Assembly (NCBI GenBank): GCA_964451095.1
Contig: CAYVGI010000001.1
Coordinates: 58,705 to 122,704, forward strand
Direction of reading: 5' to 3'
DNA: 64,000 nucleotides
Origin: DAOTTY01 sp964451095
GTDB taxonomy: Bacteria; Chloroflexota; Anaerolineae; Aggregatilineales; Phototrophicaceae
Of this stretch, positions 54,223-63,290 are shown one piece after another (position 1 is the first letter of the stretch; every line of letters starts with the position of its first letter). The notes beneath the pieces are model-generated. The model was given only the letters and a program-made list of their open reading frames with translations. It was not told the origin of the DNA and did no database searches. The position numbers and the translations under genes are program-made.

Positions 54223-54362
54223 ATGTCCTACCACATTCCAACCGCCACTGTGCGAACCGAAATCGTCATTCAGCGGTCACGCTTCGTTGCTACTGCGGGC
54301 TATGCCGATACGCCCGAAGCTGCCCGCGCCCTCATTGACGCAGTTCGGGAGGAAATGCCAGA
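54223..54362 (+). CDS. YigZ/IMPACT family protein, cut by the assembly gap
   Basis: Only the first 46 residues are visible before the run of N. They contain the family start: TEIVIQRSRFVATAGYADTPEAARALIDAVREEMP, equal to the SRFIA..A.....A...I..I....P pattern of IMPACT/YigZ N-terminal domains. The rest of the gene lies in or beyond the gap. Function of the family is poorly defined; it is linked to translation control. Confidence 0.75.
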
Positions 54363-54462
54363 NNNNNNNNNNNNNNNNNNNNNNNNNNNNNNNNNNNNNN
54401 NNNNNNNNNNNNNNNNNNNNNNNNNNNNNNNNNNNNNNNNNNNNNNNNNNNNNNNNNNNNNN
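54363..54462. other. Assembly gap of exactly 100 N
   Basis: One hundred undetermined bases, the usual size for a scaffold gap of unknown length. It truncates the YigZ gene on the left and a response regulator on the right. The true distance between the two halves is unknown. Confidence 0.99.
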
Positions 54463-54794
54463 ATCATGCTGCTGATGGACACAGGCTTGAGCACGTACTC
54501 GTTAAACCCTGCCGTTTGGAACTCGTCCGGGTATCCCATCGCGTCATAAGCAGTTACAACCACAATTGGCACCGTAACCCCTTCTTCGCGCAGCAATTTC
54601 GTCAGTTGAAGCCCGTTGATGTCGGTGTCGCCCAGGTTTACGTCCATCAAAATCAAATCGGGGTTAGACGCGGATACGGCGCCCAACGCGACTTTCGGGT
54701 CAACATACGTTGTGAGCGTGTCCCCAGTCATCTTAGAGATTCGCTCCACCAATGCGACGTTGGCGGGGTTGTCTTCAATGTAAACGATGTGCAT
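54463..54794 (-). CDS. Response regulator receiver domain, 3' end lost in gap
   Basis: 110 residues of a CheY-like receiver: YIEDNPAN acidic patch, phosphoacceptor Asp in DLILMDVNLGDTDINGLQL, Thr in VVVTAYDAMG and Lys in EYVLKPVSISSM. It is either a single-domain regulator with only its last helix missing, or the front of a longer protein. The gap hides the answer. Confidence 0.88.
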
Positions 54795-54875
54795 AACTTG
54801 CCTTCGCTCTGGATGTCATGTGAATGCAGAGTAGAAGCGCCGGATTGTAACGTCTACCGACGCTTCTGTAGCGAA

Positions 54876-56006
54876 CTAGTTCGCGTTTACAATCGGGATC
54901 AGGTTCACATCGCCTCGAATAAGCACGTCACTGGCAAGCACCCACCCAAAGCCAACCGATGTGTTGATCTGCACCCAATCGAAATCGCTGGTACGGGCAA
55001 CAATCGGCGCTTCTACCGGACCGACAACCGACCCCAGCAGCCCGAAGTTTGTGCCCGGCGCTGCATACAACTGCGCAGAGTTACCGATGAGCGCGACAGG
55101 CGTTTGAATCACACCCCCTGCCTCAGATAGCTCGATGATGGGCACCACTTCGAATGTGCCGCGGAAGAGCACAAACTCATTGTTGACCCACCCATCGCCC
55201 GCCGGAGTGCGTACCAGGAACCAAACACCGTCGGAGGCAAGCCCCAGCACGGGTAGCTCTGTACCACCCCGAACGGTTGTGACCTGCGTGAACTGCGCCC
55301 CTGGACCAGAGCGAACGTTTAAAAAGCTGGTGTTCACCACTACAACAGGCGTTTGTATCGCTAGCTCTCCCTCCGGGATGCTCTCGTAGCTGATGATAGG
55401 CGTCACTTCTGGGTCGCCCCGAAACAGCACGAACTCACTGGCAACCCACCCCGGTCCTGCTGGTGTTTCCACGAAGTACCACAGCAGATCGGGCGTTACA
55501 CCCAGCACCGGGAACTCTGTCCCGCCAGCCGCAGTGAAAACGGTCGCAAACCGCGCACCCGGTCCGGTCCGCACATTAAGTGCGCTGGTGTTCACCACCA
55601 CAACCGACCGCGCGAGGTTCGGAGGCACGACCGGCACAGCATTCCCAGTTGACGGCACATTCGGGATAACCTGCACAGAGCTAGCCCCAATCAGCGGCAC
55701 ATTCGTAAAGTCACCGCGTGGTATCGTGAATTCCACGTTAACCCACCCGGCTTGTCCGTTAGGCAGCGCGACCTGGTACCATATACCATCTCCTACTGTC
55801 CCCAGCACGCCGAGCTCTGTGCCACCGGGCACGGTCGCAACTGCCGCAAACTGCGCACTCGGACCTGAACGAACATTTAGAAAACCCGTGTTGACGACCA
55901 ACACGGGTCTTGCAAATACTGCCTGATTATCGCCGTCTGCCTGCACGGGTCCGGCGAGTGGAACCAGCAGCACCAATAGTGTTGTGATGAGCAGAATCCG
56001 CCTCAT
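54876..56006 (-). CDS. Secreted protein with four SH3b repeats
   Basis: A 376-residue protein with a signal peptide (RRILLITTLLVLLVPLAGPVQA) and four repeats of about 75-95 residues. Three have the SH3b pattern VVVNT..LNVRSGPGA.F..V....GGTELPVLG ... GWV..EFVLFRGD; the fourth is degenerate (ALIGNSAQLYAAPGTNFGLLG). It probably binds cell-wall material outside the membrane. I chose the ATG at 56006 because GGAGG precedes it; the longer frame to 56042 adds residues before the signal peptide. Confidence 0.9.
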   Translation of the reverse strand: MRRILLITTLLVLLVPLAGPVQADGDNQAVFARPVLVVNTGFLNVRSGPSAQFAAVATVPGGTELGVLGTVGDGIWYQVALPNGQAGWVNVEFTIPRGDFTNVPLIGASSVQVIPNVPSTGNAVPVVPPNLARSVVVVNTSALNVRTGPGARFATVFTAAGGTEFPVLGVTPDLLWYFVETPAGPGWVASEFVLFRGDPEVTPIISYESIPEGELAIQTPVVVVNTSFLNVRSGPGAQFTQVTTVRGGTELPVLGLASDGVWFLVRTPAGDGWVNNEFVLFRGTFEVVPIIELSEAGGVIQTPVALIGNSAQLYAAPGTNFGLLGSVVGPVEAPIVARTSDFDWVQINTSVGFGWVLASDVLIRGDVNLIPIVNAN

Positions 56007-56138
56007 AAGCGCCTCCTTCAGCGTGGAATTTTCATGATTCATTCATGTTAAAAATAGCATAGATGCTGAGAAATGGCGACATTTGCTCCCGCTTGGTGTT
56101 GCGATGGCGCATGAATCCGCCTATGATGTGTCGCCGAG

Positions 56139-57593
56139 ATGAGTACCACGGTAATGGACAGGGCAAACGTGCAATTTACCACCACAACCGCTGGGATATA
56201 TGAGGATGCCACCCTGGCGAACCTTGTTGCAGCACTGCACAGCTACATGCAGCGCTTTGGCTACCAACACACCCAGTTACCCGCAATTGAATCGGCAAAT
56301 TTGTTCTTGAGTAAAGCAGGCGATGCGATCATTGCGAACCTGCTTACGTTTGAGCGCTTGGGGCAGCAGTTTGCCCTGCGCCCGGAGTTCACCGCGCTGG
56401 CAGCACACCGTTATGCGCGTCAATATGGCAGCACCCGCCCCACGATTCGCTGGCAGTTTAACGGTTCAGTGTTCCTGGATGACTATTCCCCGCGCGATAG
56501 GCGCTACCAATACATGAGCGTCGGCGCGGAGTTATTCGGAATGCAAGGCACTGCCTACGCCGATGCAGAAATCATTACGATGGCGACTAGCGGCGTCATC
56601 GAACACGCTGGTTTGAATGCACAAGTTCACATCGGGCATGTGGGGCTGCTGCGTGCGATTTTGGCGCACTACGGACTAGACAAGCATACCGAACAGTTCC
56701 TGTTCGGCTACATTGACGCCCTTGCCCGGCAAGAGATTACACCGGACGAGATCATGGCACAGTTTGACGGCTACATCTCGTCCGGTGTTGATGTGCTGCC
56801 CCCAGCGACACCCAACGAAGACGCCGCCAGTGTGGTCGCAAACACACAGCGAATGCTGGATGCCCTGCTAGATGCGAACCAACGCGGCACCACGATGGGC
56901 GGGCGCAGCAGGGAGGACATTGTCCGCCGCCTGGTGAGAAAGCGCGAGCGTGCTGCCCAACGTGACATTGTGCGCGATGCAGTTGCGCACTTGGCAGAGT
57001 GGTTGCAGCTACAGGGCACGCCAGATACCATGCTCCCCCAAATGCAAGCACAGCTCCCCAATGCTGGCACAGCACTCACAGCAACTTTTGACGAATGGCG
57101 AGACGCACTCGACATTGCAGCCAAAATGGGAGTTGATACCGCCCAGTTCGTGTTATCGCCGGGGCTGGTGCGCGATTGGAATTACTACACGGGCATGACG
57201 TTCAGCATTATGGCAGGCGATGGTACAACGTATGGCGGTGGTGGGCGCTACGATGAGCTTGTCCGGCTCATTGGCGGCACGGCGGATGTGCCTGCTGTCG
57301 GCTTTGCGTATGACATGGATACGATTATTGCCCACAGCGCAGGCAAGACGCCCCCGCAACCAACCCGTCAGCTTTCGCTCCTGGCGCACCCCACCAATAG
57401 CAACATTGGACAGATCACGTTTTGGGTCAATGCGTTGCAGGACCAGGGTGTTGCCGTTGCAGTGCTCGACCAACCCGACAGCGAAGCTACCAACGCAGCG
57501 CAACTGACGTCTACCGGACTGCAATACCGCGACATTACCTATTCGACAGAGCAAATTCAGCAGCTTACCAATGCAATTCGGGAAACATCATGA
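56139..57593 (+). CDS. hisZ: ATP phosphoribosyltransferase regulatory subunit (HisZ)
   Basis: A 484-residue HisRS-like protein. The class II fold motifs are present in HisZ form: FALRPEFTALAAHRYARQ (motif 2), LVRDWNYYTGMTFSI, and YGGGGRYDELV with GFAYDMDTI replacing the catalytic Arg of HisRS motif 3 (GxERL). This argues against aminoacylation. HisZ activates HisG and mediates feedback by histidine. It overlaps hisG by 4 bases (ATGA). The partner HisG is the long form, which normally does not need HisZ. A C-terminal anticodon-binding-like domain (after about 405) is retained. Confidence 0.85.
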   Translation: MSTTVMDRANVQFTTTTAGIYEDATLANLVAALHSYMQRFGYQHTQLPAIESANLFLSKAGDAIIANLLTFERLGQQFALRPEFTALAAHRYARQYGSTRPTIRWQFNGSVFLDDYSPRDRRYQYMSVGAELFGMQGTAYADAEIITMATSGVIEHAGLNAQVHIGHVGLLRAILAHYGLDKHTEQFLFGYIDALARQEITPDEIMAQFDGYISSGVDVLPPATPNEDAASVVANTQRMLDALLDANQRGTTMGGRSREDIVRRLVRKRERAAQRDIVRDAVAHLAEWLQLQGTPDTMLPQMQAQLPNAGTALTATFDEWRDALDIAAKMGVDTAQFVLSPGLVRDWNYYTGMTFSIMAGDGTTYGGGGRYDELVRLIGGTADVPAVGFAYDMDTIIAHSAGKTPPQPTRQLSLLAHPTNSNIGQITFWVNALQDQGVAVAVLDQPDSEATNAAQLTSTGLQYRDITYSTEQIQQLTNAIRETS

Positions 57594-58597
57594 CTGAGAT
57601 CACCCTGGCGCTCCCCAGTAAAGGTGCACTGGCAGAACCTACACTTGCTTTTTTGAAAGACTGCGGACTTAAGGTGTGGAAGCCCAATCCCCGCCAATAT
57701 ACGGGTGCCGTGCCTGCCCTGCCCGGCGTCAACGTGATGTTCCAACGGGTGAAAGACGTGGTCTACAAAGTTGCGGATGGCACCGCGCAGCTTGGCATCA
57801 CTGGGTTAGATGTGGTGTACGAACACTCGGACGAGAATCTCGTGGTCATCCACGATGCGCTGGGTTATGGGCACTGCCAGTTGCTTGTCGCCGCACCTGA
57901 GTCCTGGGTGGATGTCGAGAGCATGATTGATATTGCGGAGATTGCGACAGACATACGGGAAACCCAACGGCGAAACCTTCGTGTGGCAACGACCTATACA
58001 CGCTCTGCAAGGCAGTTCTTGCATGAGCAAGGCATCCACCACTTTACGCTCGTCAAGGCAGATGGCGCAATAGAAGCGGCACCCACACTCGGTTATGCCG
58101 ATATTGTTGTCGATCTCACCCAGACAGGGACAACCCTGCGCGAGAACCGCCTGAGACCGCTACCAGATGGCGTCATTATCGACTCTCAGGCGTGTCTGGT
58201 CGGTAATCGGCAGGCGCTGCAACAAAACCCGGCACTTTTGGAAAGCCTACGCGCCATGCTGGAATACATGGATGCGTCGCTGTTGGGCAAGCGCACCTAC
58301 ACGCTGACTGCAAACATCCAGGGAACAGACCCGCAGGCGATTGCAGAGCGAGTTGCCGCCAACCCCCTGACCGCCGGATTACAGGGACCGACGGTTACAT
58401 CGGTATATGGCAGTCAGGGAGACGATTGGTACGCGGTGACGGTAATTGTGCGGGACAAACAACTACTAGAAGCGGTGGACTACTTGCGCAGCGTTGGCGG
58501 CAAGCAGACGAGCGTGCAACCGACCAAGTTCGTCTTTATGGACTGTTCGCCTACGTTTGAACGGTTGCGGCAAACGCTCGATTTACCCACTGAGTGA
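57590..58597 (+). CDS. hisG: ATP phosphoribosyltransferase, long form
   Basis: A 335-residue enzyme for the first step of histidine synthesis, ATP plus PRPP to PR-ATP. It starts ITLALPSKGALAEPTLAFLKD and has the PRPP-binding loop GYADIVVDLTQTGTTLRENRL (about 169-189). Residues about 235-325 look like the HisG_C regulatory ACT-like domain (TLTANIQGTDPQAIAERVA), seen only in long-form enzymes. The ATG at 57590 overlaps the hisZ stop. It converges with and overlaps the kinase gene by 15 bases. Confidence 0.95.
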   Translation: MTEITLALPSKGALAEPTLAFLKDCGLKVWKPNPRQYTGAVPALPGVNVMFQRVKDVVYKVADGTAQLGITGLDVVYEHSDENLVVIHDALGYGHCQLLVAAPESWVDVESMIDIAEIATDIRETQRRNLRVATTYTRSARQFLHEQGIHHFTLVKADGAIEAAPTLGYADIVVDLTQTGTTLRENRLRPLPDGVIIDSQACLVGNRQALQQNPALLESLRAMLEYMDASLLGKRTYTLTANIQGTDPQAIAERVAANPLTAGLQGPTVTSVYGSQGDDWYAVTVIVRDKQLLEAVDYLRSVGGKQTSVQPTKFVFMDCSPTFERLRQTLDLPTE

Positions 58598-59851
58598 CGC
58601 TGCGACGTCGTCAAGCACATCATCAATGCGGCTGCGCTTGCCAATGCTTTCCGCACCCATTTCTATAGCCATTGTCAGCCCCAGCAGCGCAATCTCTGGC
58701 GGGAAACGCTTATCGTCGGCAAGGTTCATCGTCAGGAACGGGCAGCAGAATAGCGCCGCCTTCAGGTAAGTGCGCCAGTCATCGCGTAACTGTCCGGTTG
58801 CCTTGAGGTGCTTCAGGATGGGTTTTAGTACGAGTTCCACTTTGCTGTTCAGGAACATATCGCGCACAGGATGCAATGCATAATCGTGCTCAACAACCCA
58901 GGTCGCACCGCGCTTATCCAGGCGGATGTGGGTCTGTGACTGCTTCTCCGCCGGGAAGTACATCCACATAGCGAACACATTGTGGAACAAGGGTTTTGTC
59001 AAGTCCAGCAGCGGGTGATGTGCACCCGCAAATGCGGGATCGAAGTAGAGCAGGTCGGGTGGTGTATGTGATGTGCGCAGGAAGACATTGCCGTTATGTG
59101 CGTCCCCATGCCCGACAACGGACATCCCCGCCTGCGCAGGATGCAGAACTTGCAGGGCACGGGAGATAACATCGTCCAGTGTATCCTCGTAGCGCTGCCC
59201 GTTGATCTCCCAGTGAACGCCGAGCACCTGCTGCATAGGAACCACCCCACCCGGCAGCATGATTTGATTCTCCGTCGCACCTCGCCCGCCGGGTAAAGCG
59301 CCGTAGAACCGCACCAAGCGCCCCTGGGCAAGCCTGTGATGGAAAAGTTGATGTATGGGTGCCTCGGCGGCATCTTGCGCTTTCTGTGGCGCTAACGTTT
59401 GCATGTAGCGTTCGAGCAGGTGGCGATCTGCGTCTCGCTGAGCACTTTCCAGTTGCGCAAACAGCGTATCGTCCCCGGTCTCGATCTCCCAGGCGACATC
59501 AAACACAGACGGATCATCAATGACCTCATAGATGAGGAGGTGCTTTCCCGCCTCCGTTGAGCTGTAGATGGGTTGGATGACCGGATAGCCTGCCTCTGCC
59601 AGCACGGATGCCCGGTAGTACTCACCAATCACATTGTCGGACTCTGTGTGTGTTTTGAAGAACAGCCGCCTGCCATCATGCTGTGTGAGGAAGCCGTTAA
59701 ACGAATTGAGTGAGATGGCAGACGGGCGCAGTTGTACACTCGCCACATCGAGCGGAAATGTTTCTGCGATAAAATCCACCAGGAGCGCCTCGGCAGCGCC
59801 CTGGTCGGTGTATTGCATCTGCTGGATGCGTTGCAGCAGGTTCTCGCTCAT
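58583..59851 (-). CDS. Phosphotransferase (APH/choline kinase-like) coupled to hisD
   Basis: A 422-residue protein of the aminoglycoside phosphotransferase-like kinase fold. An ATP-binding Lys is in RRLFFKTHTES, the catalytic loop is VVGHGDAHNGNVFL, and the metal Asp is in LLYFDPAFAG. The substrate is unknown; small-molecule alcohols or sugars are typical for the fold. Its ATG overlaps the hisD stop (ATGA), implying translational coupling and perhaps a metabolic link. An antibiotic-resistance role is not supported by anything nearby. Confidence 0.85.
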   Translation of the reverse strand: MSENLLQRIQQMQYTDQGAAEALLVDFIAETFPLDVASVQLRPSAISLNSFNGFLTQHDGRRLFFKTHTESDNVIGEYYRASVLAEAGYPVIQPIYSSTEAGKHLLIYEVIDDPSVFDVAWEIETGDDTLFAQLESAQRDADRHLLERYMQTLAPQKAQDAAEAPIHQLFHHRLAQGRLVRFYGALPGGRGATENQIMLPGGVVPMQQVLGVHWEINGQRYEDTLDDVISRALQVLHPAQAGMSVVGHGDAHNGNVFLRTSHTPPDLLYFDPAFAGAHHPLLDLTKPLFHNVFAMWMYFPAEKQSQTHIRLDKRGATWVVEHDYALHPVRDMFLNSKVELVLKPILKHLKATGQLRDDWRTYLKAALFCCPFLTMNLADDKRFPPEIALLGLTMAIEMGAESIGKRSRIDDVLDDVAASLSG

Positions 59852-61170
59852 AGCCCCAATATCTGGTTGCGCTTGCGGATCGCCATGGCGTGTGCTGGGA
59901 AGCCCTCGTAATCTGCCAGGGTCGCCGTCACACCCTGTAACTGCTCATACCCTTCACGCGAGAGGTACCCCACGCCAGAGCGCTTGATGAAGTCGTGCAC
60001 GCCAACAGAAGAGAAGGTGCGAGCAAAACCACCCGTCGGCAGGATCGCGTTCAGCCCCAGGCAGTAGTTCGCCGTTGGGATTGGCGTCATGCTGCCCAGC
60101 AGGATCTCGCCCGCGTTGTGGATCTTATTTAGCGTGATGAATGGCTCCGCCGTCAGTATCTCCAGGTGTTCTGGTGCATACTCGTTAACGAAGTCAATTG
60201 ACGCTTGCAAACTCTCCGTCAGTACCACGCCGCCGTAGTTGGACAGCACGTTTTCCACGAACTCGCGCCGCCACTGGGGGAGTTCGGCAATGTATTCTGG
60301 GAGGACTTCCAGCGCACCTTCAGCGACTTTCGCACTGTGCGTAACCAGCAACGCCGCCGACTCCGGTCCGTGTTCCGCTTCGACTAGCAGGTCGAGCGCT
60401 GCGAGTCGAGGATCGGCGGTCTCATCCGTGAGAATAACCGATTCGCTCGGTCCGGCGGGCAGTCCGACGTCTACGGTGCCGTAGAGCAAGCGCTTTGCTG
60501 CGGAAACATAGCTGCTGCCCGGTCCGATCACCTTGTCAACCTTTGGTATTGTCTCTGTGCCGTAGGCAACCGCTGCGATTGCCTGCATACCCCCGATAGC
60601 GTATACCTCGTCTACCCCGGCAACCTGCGCTGCAACAAGCGAGGCGGCGTCTGCCTTGCCGTTAGGTGCTGGAGGCGTAACCACGATGACGCGGGGCACG
60701 CCTGCGACAACTGCTGGTGTAGCAAGCATGAGCATCACGGACGGAAAAGACCCCTTACCACGCGGAACATAAAGCCCAACACTGGCGATAGGCGATACCT
60801 TCTCCCCTGCCATAATGCCGGGGCGCACTTCCTTAAACCACATTGGCTCCGGCATCTGCTCTTCGTGAAAGTCTCGGATGTTTGCGTGTGCCGCCTCAAT
60901 AGCGGCGATTACATCTGGCTCCAGGGAGGCGCGTGCTGCTTCAAAGTCCTCCGGGGTGGCACGCAGCAAGTCTGCAGAGAAGTTCTCCGCGTCGAACTTG
61001 CGGGTGTACTCTACGACGGCGGCATCGCCCTCGTTGCACACGCGCTGCGTCACCTGCTGCGCCAGCGGCAGAAGGTCGCTAATGTCCTGCTCTGCCCGAC
61101 GCATAATCTTTGCTTTTGCCTCTGGCGAAAGCTTCGCCAGTTCAAACTGTTGAATCACAATAGGCTCCAA
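59848..61170 (-). CDS. hisD: Histidinol dehydrogenase
   Basis: A 440-residue zinc enzyme that oxidises L-histidinol to histidine in two NAD-dependent steps. Signature segments are GLYVPRGKGSFPSVMLM, GMQAIAAVAYGTETIP, DKVIGPGSSYVSAAKRLL, LPAGPSESVILTDE, DLLVEAEHGPESAALLVT and the zinc/active-site His in SVGVHDFIKRSG. It is 30 bases downstream of asd in a minus-strand unit with pheA and asd. Confidence 0.97.
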   Translation of the reverse strand: MEPIVIQQFELAKLSPEAKAKIMRRAEQDISDLLPLAQQVTQRVCNEGDAAVVEYTRKFDAENFSADLLRATPEDFEAARASLEPDVIAAIEAAHANIRDFHEEQMPEPMWFKEVRPGIMAGEKVSPIASVGLYVPRGKGSFPSVMLMLATPAVVAGVPRVIVVTPPAPNGKADAASLVAAQVAGVDEVYAIGGMQAIAAVAYGTETIPKVDKVIGPGSSYVSAAKRLLYGTVDVGLPAGPSESVILTDETADPRLAALDLLVEAEHGPESAALLVTHSAKVAEGALEVLPEYIAELPQWRREFVENVLSNYGGVVLTESLQASIDFVNEYAPEHLEILTAEPFITLNKIHNAGEILLGSMTPIPTANYCLGLNAILPTGGFARTFSSVGVHDFIKRSGVGYLSREGYEQLQGVTATLADYEGFPAHAMAIRKRNQILGL

Positions 61171-61200
61171 ACTTACAGTAAATCTCGATTATCAAATGAG

Positions 61201-62283
61201 TTACGCTGTCGCGGGGGTTGCGGTTGGGTGGAAGTCTTTGATGTAGCCGCGCACCGCCATCAGTTCTGCGTTGAGGATACTGCAACCTGCTGCACCACGG
61301 ATCGTGTTATGCGAAAGTGCCGCGAACTTGTAACCCAGCAGAGCGTCTTCCCGCAGCCGCCCAATCGACGTGACCATGCCCTGCCCCGCGTTGCGGTCAC
61401 GGCGGATTTGCGGACGGTCAATCTGTCGCAGGTACTGCACCGGGCGCTCTGGCGCGCTCGGCAAATTGCGAATCTCATCGGGTGCAAGCGCATTATCCCA
61501 CGCCGAAATAATATCATCAATGTGCGGTGCATCTGCTAGTTCAACGGAAATATTCACCAGGTGTCCATCTACCACAGGCACACGGTTGCAGCTTGCGCTT
61601 GTTTTAGCGTCCAGCCATTGCACCCGATCTGCCTCCAGCACACCGAGCATTCGTAGGGGTTCCGTCTCCATTTTGCCCTCGTCACCGCTCACATAGGGCA
61701 CAACATTATCCAGAATATCTAGCGATGCCACACCGGGATAACCCGCCCCGCTTGTCGCCTGCATACTCACCATCTGGAACTTGCGCACGCCAAATGGTAG
61801 CAGCGGTTGCAATGCCATCACAACGGGCATGGTTGTGCAGTTGGAGTTTGCCACCAGCGCACCTGTTGTCCAGCCACGCTCTTTTCGCTGCACATCCACC
61901 AGTGCAAGGTGCTCGTGGTTGACCTCCGGTAGCAGCAGCGGTACATCCTCGACCATACGGTGTGCAGAGGCATTCGTACACACAATGTGACCTGCCTCTG
62001 CCAGCGGCATTTCAACTTCCCGCGCCGCTTCCTTCGGCAATGCAGAGAACACCAGCGGTGATGTGAGACCGTCTTCCAGCAGCTTGACGGTGAGCTGCCC
62101 CACACGCTCGTCGGGTTGCCCGTCTAGCACCCAGTTGGCGGCATCGGCGTAACGCTTACCCGCGCTGCGCTCGCTGCCAATCACTTCCGCAACACGAAAC
62201 CACGGGTGGTTCGCCAGTAGTTGGATGAAACGCTGCCCAACGGCACCTGTTGCCCCCAAAACCGCTACATCGAGTTTCTGCAT
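61201..62283 (-). CDS. asd: Aspartate-semialdehyde dehydrogenase (archaeal/fungal type)
   Basis: A 360-residue NADP enzyme making aspartate semialdehyde for lysine, threonine and methionine. It has the Rossmann start LGATGAVGQRFIQLLANHP, the active-site Cys in ALVANSNCTTMPVVMALQPL, and the catalytic His in SCNRVPVVDGHLV. The pattern is closer to the archaeal/fungal form than to the E. coli form. It is 17 bases downstream of pheA. Confidence 0.95.
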   Translation of the reverse strand: MQKLDVAVLGATGAVGQRFIQLLANHPWFRVAEVIGSERSAGKRYADAANWVLDGQPDERVGQLTVKLLEDGLTSPLVFSALPKEAAREVEMPLAEAGHIVCTNASAHRMVEDVPLLLPEVNHEHLALVDVQRKERGWTTGALVANSNCTTMPVVMALQPLLPFGVRKFQMVSMQATSGAGYPGVASLDILDNVVPYVSGDEGKMETEPLRMLGVLEADRVQWLDAKTSASCNRVPVVDGHLVNISVELADAPHIDDIISAWDNALAPDEIRNLPSAPERPVQYLRQIDRPQIRRDRNAGQGMVTSIGRLREDALLGYKFAALSHNTIRGAAGCSILNAELMAVRGYIKDFHPTATPATA

Positions 62284-62300
62284 GTTCGTTACGTCCTTTC

Positions 62301-63137
62301 CTAGATACCGACTGAGCGCGTCTTCACTGCCGGGTAAGAGCCTAACATCTTCACAAACGAGGCACGCTGTAGCAACTGTACCAGCGCCTCCTGTACTGTA
62401 TCCTCCTGCCAGTGCCCCTCAAAGTCCAGGTGAAATACAGGTTCCCAGGGGCGGTTGCGCCGGGGACGTGACTCTATTTTGGTGAGGTTCAGCCCACGAG
62501 ATGCAAACTCGCCCAGGCAATCGTACAGTGCCGCCGGGTGGTGCCGTGTTGCGAACACTAGAGATGTTTTGTTGTACGTGCTGCGCGGGGGGTCATCGTG
62601 CCCCAGCACAAAAAAGCGCGTAAAGTTGAACGGCACATCTTCGATTTCATTTGCCAATACATCTAGCTTGTACAGCTTGGCGGCAAGTTCGCTCGCAATT
62701 GCCCCAGTTGCTTCAGGTTGCTCCTCCGCCACACCTCTAGCAGAACCCGCCGTGTCATACGCCGGGATGGGTTCTAGCCGATGACGGCGCAGGTATTGCT
62801 CGCATTGTGCTAGCGCCTGCGGATGAGAGCGCACACACTTTAGCTGCTCCTTTGTGACGCCAGGCGGCGCTAACAGCGCATGGTGGACATGCAATATCAC
62901 CTCCGCCTGGATGCGCAAATCGTAGTCCATCAGGAGTTCATACGCCTGATTAACCGCACCTGCCAGCGCGTTCTCCACAGGCAACATACCGTAAGTTACT
63001 TCCTTAGACTGGATAGCGCTGAACACCTCCGAGAAACTCCGGCAGGGGTGTACATTGACGGAGTCTCCGAAGTGTTGGCGAACAGCCTGCTCTGAGTACG
63101 CTCCGGGGATGCCCTGGAATGCGACAGCGTTTTTCAC
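62301..63137 (-). CDS. pheA: Prephenate dehydratase
   Basis: A 278-residue stand-alone prephenate dehydratase of phenylalanine synthesis. The catalytic half has VAFQGIPGAYSEQAV, YGMLPVENALAGAV, and the TRFFVLG motif preceded by EIEDVPFNF. The C-terminal ACT domain starts TSLVFATRHHPAALYDCLGEFASRGLNLTKIESRP, a Phe-binding regulatory site. I chose the GTG at 63137, with AAGG nine bases upstream and the protein then starting near the family start; an ATG at 63155 and one at 63209 are alternatives. It heads the pheA-asd-hisD-kinase unit. Confidence 0.95.
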   Translation of the reverse strand: MKNAVAFQGIPGAYSEQAVRQHFGDSVNVHPCRSFSEVFSAIQSKEVTYGMLPVENALAGAVNQAYELLMDYDLRIQAEVILHVHHALLAPPGVTKEQLKCVRSHPQALAQCEQYLRRHRLEPIPAYDTAGSARGVAEEQPEATGAIASELAAKLYKLDVLANEIEDVPFNFTRFFVLGHDDPPRSTYNKTSLVFATRHHPAALYDCLGEFASRGLNLTKIESRPRRNRPWEPVFHLDFEGHWQEDTVQEALVQLLQRASFVKMLGSYPAVKTRSVGI

Positions 63138-63181
63138 AAGTAACGACCTTACCATTGGGTGGCACAAAACACATTTATGGG

Positions 63182-63209
63182 ATTGTGTCTTCTCTTGCAA
63201 AAATGTCAA
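63182..63209 (-). promoter_or_regulatory. Minus-strand promoter of pheA-asd-hisD
   Basis: On the minus strand TTGACA (63209-63204), a 16-base spacer and CACAAT (63187-63182) precede the pheA start by 45 bases. Its -35 faces the -35 of the divergent regulator promoter. Confidence 0.55.
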
Positions 63210-63222
63210 TAATCAACTGCGT

Positions 63223-63252
63223 TTGACAAGTCGAGGTTCACGATGATAATAT
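63223..63252 (+). promoter_or_regulatory. Promoter of the SufR-like regulator
   Basis: A perfect TTGACA (63223-63228) is followed by GATAAT at 63245-63250 (16-base spacer) or TAATAT at 63247-63252 (18 bases). The gene starts at 63291. Confidence 0.65.
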
Positions 63253-63290
63253 TTTGATGACCTGCACAAGCAAAAACCAGCCTTAATGTT

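Noticed and set aside
54300..54794. ORF reading through the N gap
   Set aside because: The gap is of unknown length, so joining the response regulator to sequence antisense to YigZ is meaningless.
56139..57593. Histidyl-tRNA synthetase as an alternative to HisZ
   Set aside because: Motif 3 lacks the catalytic Arg (GFAYDMDTI), the RGLDYY motif reads LVRDWNYY, and the gene overlaps hisG.
58583..59851. Aminoglycoside resistance gene
   Set aside because: Only the general kinase fold is shared; coupling to hisD and lack of mobile elements argue for a metabolic role.
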